DNA from: Desulfohalobiaceae bacterium
GTDB lineage: Bacteria > Desulfobacterota > Desulfovibrionia > Desulfovibrionales > Desulfothermaceae
Reading direction: 5' to 3'
NCBI GenBank assembly: GCA_021737525.1
Contig: JAIPDU010000035.1
Location: forward strand, 1 to 10,509
DNA: 10,509 bases
Part shown: one piece after another, positions 6,599-10,509 of the stretch
Layout of the letters: each line of letters starts with the position of its first letter
How positions within the stretch are numbered: position 1 is the stretch's first letter
The notes under the pieces: generated by a model
The model's database searches: none
Told to the model about the DNA's origin: nothing
The model's input: the letters and a program-made list of their open reading frames with translations, nothing else
Made by a program: the position numbers and the translations under genes

Positions 6599-6697
6599 GG
6601 CGCTTTTCCCGCTCGGCGCTATCCGCGAAGGATTACCTCCAATCTCTGATCTCTGGCCGGGGAGCCCCGGACCGAAGACAGCATACGGAACAAGGCT

Positions 6698-7735
6698 ATG
6701 AAACGACACATTCGATATTCCCGTGAAGACGCAAGCCTCCTTCTGCTGGACCAGCGCCGGCTCCCCGCGGAGGAGAAGTGGTTCGTCTGCCGCAGGGTCC
6801 GCGATGTGGAGCAGGCACTTTGGGAGATGGTCGTCCGCGGAGCCCCGGCTCTCGGAGTCGTGGCCGGATACGGCTGTTGCCTGGCAGCCGCGACAACGGA
6901 CGAAACGGATCCGCAGTGGCGGGAACAGTTGGAGGAGAAGATGAGCCGGATCGCCGGGGCCAGGCCCACGGCGGTGAATCCGGAGTATGTCGTGGAGAGG
7001 ATGCGCCGGGCCTGGGCCACGGATCTGGAGATCGAGCTGGACGATCTGAGGTGGATGTGGGACCGTCTCGCGGCCGAGATCCACAGTGAGGACATCGCCG
7101 CGAACAAGGCCATGGGCCGGAACGGGCTGGAGCTCCTCTGGGACGGCTGCAGCGTGTTGACCCATTGCAATGCCGGAGCCCTGGCCACGGGGGGCTACGG
7201 CACGGCCCTGGGCGTGGTCCGGGCGGCCAAGAGCGCTGGTTGGAATGTACGCGTGGTTGCCGGAGAGACGCGGCCCTTTCTGCAGGGGGCGCGGCTCACC
7301 GCATACGAGCTGTGGCAGGACGATATCGACGTGCGGGTGGCCTGCGACAACGCGGCGGCCGTGCTCATGCAGCGGGGCGAGGTGGACGCGGTCCTGGTGG
7401 GAGCGGATCGTATCGCCGCAAACGGGGACACGGCCAACAAGATCGGGACCTACAACCTGGCCCTGCTCGCTTCCTGGCACAAGCTCCCTTTCTATGTGGC
7501 CGCGCCGAGCTCGACCTTCGATCTGGACACCGCCTCGGGGGAGGACATCCCCATCGAAACCCGGCCCGAGCACGAGGTGACCCAAATGGCCGGCACGCGG
7601 ATCACTCCGCGCGGAGTGCCGGTGTACAACTATGCCTTCGACGTTACCCCGGCGGGTTTGATCAGCGCGTTCATCACGGAGAAGGGGCTGATCCGACCCC
7701 CATCTCGGGAGACGATTCGCTCGGTCCTGGAGTAG
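6698..7735 (+). CDS. mtnA: S-methyl-5-thioribose-1-phosphate isomerase
   Basis: MtnA converts the aldose methylthioribose 1-phosphate to the ketose methylthioribulose 1-phosphate in methionine salvage. It belongs to the eIF2B-alpha/beta/delta-like fold. The 345-residue protein has RGAPALGVVAGYG (47-59), PTAVNPEYVVERM (90-102), THCNAGALATGGYGTALG (155-172) with the catalytic Cys157, ETRPFLQGARLTAYEL (190-205) and GADRIAANGDTANKIGTYNL (235-254) with the catalytic Asp237. These separate it from ribose-1,5-bisphosphate isomerases and from true eIF2B subunits with good confidence. The ribosome binding site is weak: CGGAA lies seven bases before the ATG. No other salvage gene is in the window, so the pathway, or a shunt for 5'-deoxynucleoside by-products, must be completed elsewhere. 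Confidence 0.94.
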   Translation: MKRHIRYSREDASLLLLDQRRLPAEEKWFVCRRVRDVEQALWEMVVRGAPALGVVAGYGCCLAAATTDETDPQWREQLEEKMSRIAGARPTAVNPEYVVERMRRAWATDLEIELDDLRWMWDRLAAEIHSEDIAANKAMGRNGLELLWDGCSVLTHCNAGALATGGYGTALGVVRAAKSAGWNVRVVAGETRPFLQGARLTAYELWQDDIDVRVACDNAAAVLMQRGEVDAVLVGADRIAANGDTANKIGTYNLALLASWHKLPFYVAAPSSTFDLDTASGEDIPIETRPEHEVTQMAGTRITPRGVPVYNYAFDVTPAGLISAFITEKGLIRPPSRETIRSVLE

Positions 7736-7739
7736 GGTC

Positions 7740-7771
7740 CCTTTTCGGCGGGGAAGGCGTTTTCTTTTTTT
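7740..7771 (+). terminator. Probable intrinsic terminator after mtnA
   Basis: CCTTTTC (7740-7746) pairs with GGGAAGG (7751-7757), including two G-U pairs, around the loop GGCG. After two bases follows a T-rich tract (7760-7771) of four T, one C and seven T. It begins four bases after the mtnA stop and would separate the upstream genes from der. The short stem with wobble pairs suggests modest efficiency, so some read-through into der is possible. Confidence 0.5.
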
Positions 7772-7883
7772 CCGGATTCGGCCCGGGCCGTGAAATCTCT
7801 CAGCCTGGGCCGCGCTTTTTCCGAGCTTCCCGACCTCTGTTTGAGGGTGGCTCAAGTCCGTCAGCGGGCTGCAGAATTATTGC

Positions 7884-7910
7884 CCTTCTTCTCCGGACAG
7901 GGGAAGAAGG
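7884..7910 (+). promoter_or_regulatory. Leader hairpin I upstream of der
   Basis: CCTTCTTCTCC (7884-7894) pairs with GGGGAAGAAGG (7900-7910) around the 5-base loop GGACA. The stem is 11 pairs with one G-U. Its first arm is almost purely pyrimidine and the second purely purine. Hairpin II begins at the very next base, so the two stems could stack. No T run follows, so it is not a normal terminator. Confidence 0.6.
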
Positions 7911-7960
7911 CCGGCTCTGGCCCTCTGCGGATGGTTCCCTCCGCAGAGGGGCAGAGCCGG
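7911..7960 (+). promoter_or_regulatory. Leader hairpin II abutting the der ribosome binding site
   Basis: Positions 7911-7931 pair with 7940-7960 over 21 positions, with a single G-G mismatch (7920 opposite 7951), around an 8-base loop TGGTTCCC. The 5' arm begins CCGGCTCTG and the 3' arm ends CAGAGCCGG. The der ribosome binding site AAGGGAG (7961-7967) begins at the next base. The loop plus its closing base, GGTTCCCT (7933-7940), could alternatively pair with AGGGAGCC (7962-7969), eight pairs with one G-U, which would hide the ribosome binding site. The stem is very stable and is not followed by T, so it is more likely a processing, stability or translational element than a terminator. Confidence 0.65.
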
Positions 7961-7977
7961 AAGGGAGCCGACAGCGT

Positions 7978-9285
7978 ATGTTGCCGCTAGTCGCTTTGCT
8001 GGGACGGACCAATGTGGGCAAGTCCACCCTGTTCAACAGGCTCTTGGGGAGCAGGAAGTCCCTGACCCACGATCATCCCGGAGTGACCCGGGATCGGATC
8101 TACGGGGTCGCGGAGAGGGCCCCCTGTCCCTTTGCCCTTGTGGATACAGGAGGACTGTATCTCGACTCAGCGGAGCGGATGGAGGAGGCGATCTTCCAGC
8201 AGGCCCGGGAGGCGCTGGAGGAGGCCCATTTCCTCGTTCTCGTCGTGGACGGTCGCGAAGGGCTCACCGAATTGGACAGGGAGCTGGCGGACTACTTGCG
8301 CAGGACCCGGAAGCCGGTCCGGGTCGCGGTGAACAAGGTGGACGGCGCCGAGCTGGAGGAGAGACTCCTCCCGGAATTCCACGCGCTGGGCTTGGATGTC
8401 CGCGCGGTCTCCGCGGAGCACGGCTACGGGATCCACGCTTTCCTGGAGGAGCTCTGCCGGGACCTGCCCCCCGCACCGGAGGAGGCGCCGGTGCAGGAGG
8501 GCCTGAAGCTGGCTTTGCTGGGCCGTCCCAATGCGGGCAAGTCGTCCCTGATCAATGCCTTTGTCGGGGAGAAACGGCTGATCGTGGATTCCGAATCCGG
8601 AACGACCAGGGACAGCGTGGACGTTGCCCTGGAGCGGGGGGACAAGCGCTACGTCTTCATTGATACCGCCGGCGTGCGGCGGAAGAGCAAGGTCCGCAAG
8701 TCCCTGGAGCGGGTCAGTGTGCTGCGAGCCCTCAAGTCGAGCAACCGGGCGGATGTGAGCATTCTGCTTCTGGATGCCCTTCAGGGGGTCACCGTCCAGG
8801 ACAAGAAGATCCTGGACTATCTGAGCGGGGAGAAGGTTCCCCTTATAGTCGCGGTGAACAAGATCGATCTCGTTCCCAAGGCCAAGCTGGGCCAGGTCAA
8901 GAAATTCTTCCAGTGGGAGATGAGCTTCTGTCCGCATGTGCCCCTGATTTACACCTCCAGTGTGAGCAAGAGCGGGCTGGGAGGCATCCTTCCCCTGGCG
9001 GAAAAGCTATGGGCCCAGTACAGCAAGCGGGTGAGCACCGGGGAGCTGAACAGGTGCCTGCAGGCGATCCTGGAGCGCCATCAGCCCCCCATGGCGGGCA
9101 ATCGGCGCCCCAAATTCTATTACATGACGCAGCCCGAGGTGGCGCCCCCCACTTTCGTGTTCTTCCTCAACGATCACCGCCTGATCGGCAGGCAGTACAC
9201 CCGCTATCTGGAAAAGCAGCTGCGCAAATTCTTCAAGCTGGAGATAACCCCTGTTCGTCTCGTCTTTCGAACAAGTCGGGGATAG
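7978..9285 (+). CDS. der: Ribosome biogenesis GTPase Der (EngA), double GTPase
   Basis: Der is an essential tandem GTPase that binds the 50S subunit and assists its late assembly. The 435-residue protein has two G domains and a C-terminal KH-like domain (about 350-435). G domain 1 shows GRTNVGKS (9-16), DTGG (56-59) and NKVD (119-122). G domain 2 shows GRPNAGKS (182-189), DTAG (229-232) and NKID (294-297). The first P-loop has Thr11 where the family usually has Pro; the Lys and Ser that contact the nucleotide are intact. The ATG at 7978 has AAGGGAG ten bases upstream, and the product starts MLPLVALLGR as expected; the frame is open further upstream only because it overlaps mtnA in another frame. 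A terminator and two hairpins precede it, suggesting a transcription unit of its own. Confidence 0.97.
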   Translation: MLPLVALLGRTNVGKSTLFNRLLGSRKSLTHDHPGVTRDRIYGVAERAPCPFALVDTGGLYLDSAERMEEAIFQQAREALEEAHFLVLVVDGREGLTELDRELADYLRRTRKPVRVAVNKVDGAELEERLLPEFHALGLDVRAVSAEHGYGIHAFLEELCRDLPPAPEEAPVQEGLKLALLGRPNAGKSSLINAFVGEKRLIVDSESGTTRDSVDVALERGDKRYVFIDTAGVRRKSKVRKSLERVSVLRALKSSNRADVSILLLDALQGVTVQDKKILDYLSGEKVPLIVAVNKIDLVPKAKLGQVKKFFQWEMSFCPHVPLIYTSSVSKSGLGGILPLAEKLWAQYSKRVSTGELNRCLQAILERHQPPMAGNRRPKFYYMTQPEVAPPTFVFFLNDHRLIGRQYTRYLEKQLRKFFKLEITPVRLVFRTSRG

Positions 9286-9390
9286 GGAGCCGTCTTTCCC
9301 GGGGCGGGGCAATATTTCGCAACAACGGCGAAGGGGACGATCAATTAGGGACTCTGTTCTTTGTCTTGGCATCCAGAAGGAGGAGATTGG

Positions 9391-10314
9391 ATGGTTCAGC
9401 AGGGAAGAAAGATCTGGTTCGATGGCCGCTTGATCCCGTGGGAGGAAGCCACCGTTCATGTCATGACCCATACGCTGCACTACGGAGACGGAATCTTCGA
9501 GGGCATCCGCTGCTATCACTGCTCGGACGGGTCCTCGGCTGTCTTTCGTCTGCAGGAGCACGTGGAGCGCCTGTTCAATTCGGCAAAGATCCTGCAGATT
9601 GAGATTCCCTTTACCAGCGAGGAGGTTTCCTCCGCCATCCTGGAGACCCTGAAGGCCAACAACCTCAGGGAGGGATACGTCCGCCCCCTGGCCTTCACCG
9701 GCGAGGGGGGGAAGGGGGTAAGCCCCGGCAACGCGCCGGTGCACTTGATGATCGCAGTCTGGCCCTGGGGGGCCTATCTGGGGGACGAGGGCCTGACCAA
9801 GGGAATCCGGGTCAAGACCTCGAGTTACGCGCGCCATCACGTCAACGTCATGATGACCAAGTCCAAGATCTGCGGCAATTACGTGAATTCCGTCCTGGCC
9901 AAGCGGGAGGCCCTGGAGGACGGATACGACGAGGCGCTGCTGCTGGACACGGACGGCTATGTGGCGGAGGCGACGGGCGAGAATCTGTTCATGGTGCGCA
10001 ACAGCGTCCTGACCACGCCCCCGGGGGACTCCATTCTGCTTGGGATCACCCGGGACGCGTTGATTACCTTGGCCCGGGACATGGGATACGAGGTCCGGGA
10101 AGAGCGCATCACCCGGGACGCGGTGTATACGGCTGACGAGGCCTTCTTTACCGGGACCGCCGCGGAAGTCACCCCCATTCGGGAGCTGGACAGGCGAACC
10201 ATCGGTCAGGGCGAGGCCGGACCGGTGACCAAGCTCCTGCAGCAGGAGTTCTTCCGGGTGGTGCTCGGGGACAATCTGAAATACGCGGGATGGCTGGAGC
10301 ATTTCGATCTCTAG
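9391..10314 (+). CDS. ilvE: Branched-chain amino acid aminotransferase
   Basis: IlvE is a fold-type IV PLP enzyme that exchanges the amino group between glutamate and the 2-oxo acids of leucine, isoleucine and valine, the last step of their synthesis. The 307-residue length fits the bacterial form. Visible are HTLHYGDGIFEGIRCY (27-42), the Schiff-base lysine Lys159 in KICGNYVNS, DTDGYVAEATGENLF (186-200) and the phosphate-binding region FTGTAAEVTPI near the C-terminus. The ATG at 9391 was chosen because AAGGAGGAG (9377-9385) lies five bases before it; the in-frame TTG at 9361 has no such site and would add ten residues unlike the family. It follows der after 105 bases. A D-amino-acid transaminase or 4-amino-4-deoxychorismate lyase of the same fold is less likely given the length and motifs. 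Confidence 0.95.
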   Translation: MVQQGRKIWFDGRLIPWEEATVHVMTHTLHYGDGIFEGIRCYHCSDGSSAVFRLQEHVERLFNSAKILQIEIPFTSEEVSSAILETLKANNLREGYVRPLAFTGEGGKGVSPGNAPVHLMIAVWPWGAYLGDEGLTKGIRVKTSSYARHHVNVMMTKSKICGNYVNSVLAKREALEDGYDEALLLDTDGYVAEATGENLFMVRNSVLTTPPGDSILLGITRDALITLARDMGYEVREERITRDAVYTADEAFFTGTAAEVTPIRELDRRTIGQGEAGPVTKLLQQEFFRVVLGDNLKYAGWLEHFDL

Positions 10315-10410
10315 CCAGTGATTGGACGGAAACTTGCCCACCTACTTCGTCGCTTCAAAAAGAAGAAGTGAATCTCGATCCGGGCGGGAGGCGACGCAAA
10401 GCGGGAGCGT

Positions 10411-10509
10411 ATGGACAACAGGCATCTCACCAACCTCTACAGGCCGCGGACCTTTGCCCAGGTCCTGGGGCAGGAGGCCCTGTGCCGGATCCTGTCCCGG
10501 GCCGCGGAG
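10411..10509 (+). CDS. dnaX: DNA polymerase III subunit gamma/tau, N-terminal fragment
   Basis: Only 33 codons lie in the window. The product begins MDNRHLTNLYRPRTFAQVLG and continues QEALCRILSRAAE, the start expected of DnaX: a Y-R-P-x-T-F-x-x-V-x-G-Q-E block ahead of the AAA+ clamp-loader domain, whose Walker A motif would come shortly after the window ends. DnaX is the motor subunit that loads the sliding clamp during replication. GGGAG (10403-10407) lies three bases before the ATG, slightly tight; a GGGAGG further upstream (10386-10391) is too distant. The gap from ilvE is 96 bases with no clear terminator, so co-transcription is possible. RuvB and other clamp-loader relatives lack this exact N-terminal block. 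Confidence 0.88.
   Translation, partial: MDNRHLTNLYRPRTFAQVLGQEALCRILSRAAE

Noticed and set aside
6657..6670. CCGGG/CCCGG hairpin between gatB and mtnA
   Set aside because: Short, GC-only stem with no T tract; such palindromes are expected often at this base composition.
7779..7790. 12-bp GC-only palindrome after the mtnA terminator
   Set aside because: Made only of G and C in a GC-rich genome, with no promoter elements around it that I can identify.
5141..7855. A 904-codon open frame on the minus strand opposite gatB and mtnA
   Set aside because: It lies antisense to two clearly conserved genes, its translation is rich in Gly, Pro, Arg and His without recognisable domains, and GC-rich codon bias naturally leaves such frames open.
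7841..7880. Possible der promoter around TTGAGG and AATTAT
   Set aside because: The spacing between the two hexamers is 28 bases, far from the 16-18 needed, and no better pair was found.
7165..7977. In-frame extension of der upstream into mtnA
   Set aside because: The 271 codons overlap mtnA in another frame and look like shadow sequence; Der proteins begin at the MLPLVALLGR start at 7978, which has a good ribosome binding site.
9007..10341. A 444-codon minus-strand frame opposite the end of der and ilvE, with similar frames at 8167-8937, 3875-5065 and 2973-3917
   Set aside because: All are antisense shadows of convincing plus-strand genes and show no protein family signature.

Overview
The window looks like a chromosomal housekeeping segment from a GC-rich Gram-negative bacterium. 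An outer-membrane-type lipoprotein transglycosylase (MltA) supports the Gram-negative assignment. The downstream order gatB, mtnA, der, ilvE, dnaX is one I loosely associate with Desulfobacterota, especially Desulfovibrionales-like sulfate reducers. That placement is inference; nothing in the window is diagnostic of a genus. There is no insertion sequence, integrase, CRISPR array, tRNA or rRNA gene.

Layout. At the left edge a minus-strand class I SAM-dependent methyltransferase (Methyltransf_16/NNMT-like fold) runs out of the window, missing only its extreme C-terminus. A non-coding stretch of about 500 bases (638-1138) separates it from everything else, which is all on the plus strand. This stretch holds a good sigma70-type promoter, a perfect 23-bp palindrome and a chain of small hairpins. 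It leads into a TetR-family regulator and, 83 bases later, a CaiB/BaiF-family acyl-CoA enzyme with the His/Asp pair of alpha-methylacyl-CoA racemases. NAD kinase (nadK) and the MltA lipoprotein follow, with a 4-base ATGA overlap that implies translational coupling. Next come gatB, whose ribosome binding site is the last unit of a small heptamer repeat, and mtnA. A probable intrinsic terminator lies after mtnA. The second block is der, ilvE and the first 33 codons of dnaX. The 240-base gap before der contains two long hairpins placed back to back, ending directly against the der ribosome binding site.

How the genes relate. The TetR/CaiB pair could form a local acyl-CoA-responsive module, with the 23-bp palindrome as the candidate operator. 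The rest is a mixed set: cofactor supply (NadK), cell-wall turnover (MltA), tRNA-dependent amidation (GatB), methionine salvage (MtnA), ribosome assembly (Der), branched-chain amino acid metabolism (IlvE) and replication (DnaX).

I see no convincing undescribed system. The most interesting signals are non-coding: the double hairpin before der, the structured leader before the TetR gene, and the heptamer repeat before gatB. Several long antisense open frames, the largest about 2.7 kb opposite gatB and mtnA, are best explained as by-products of GC-rich codon use.
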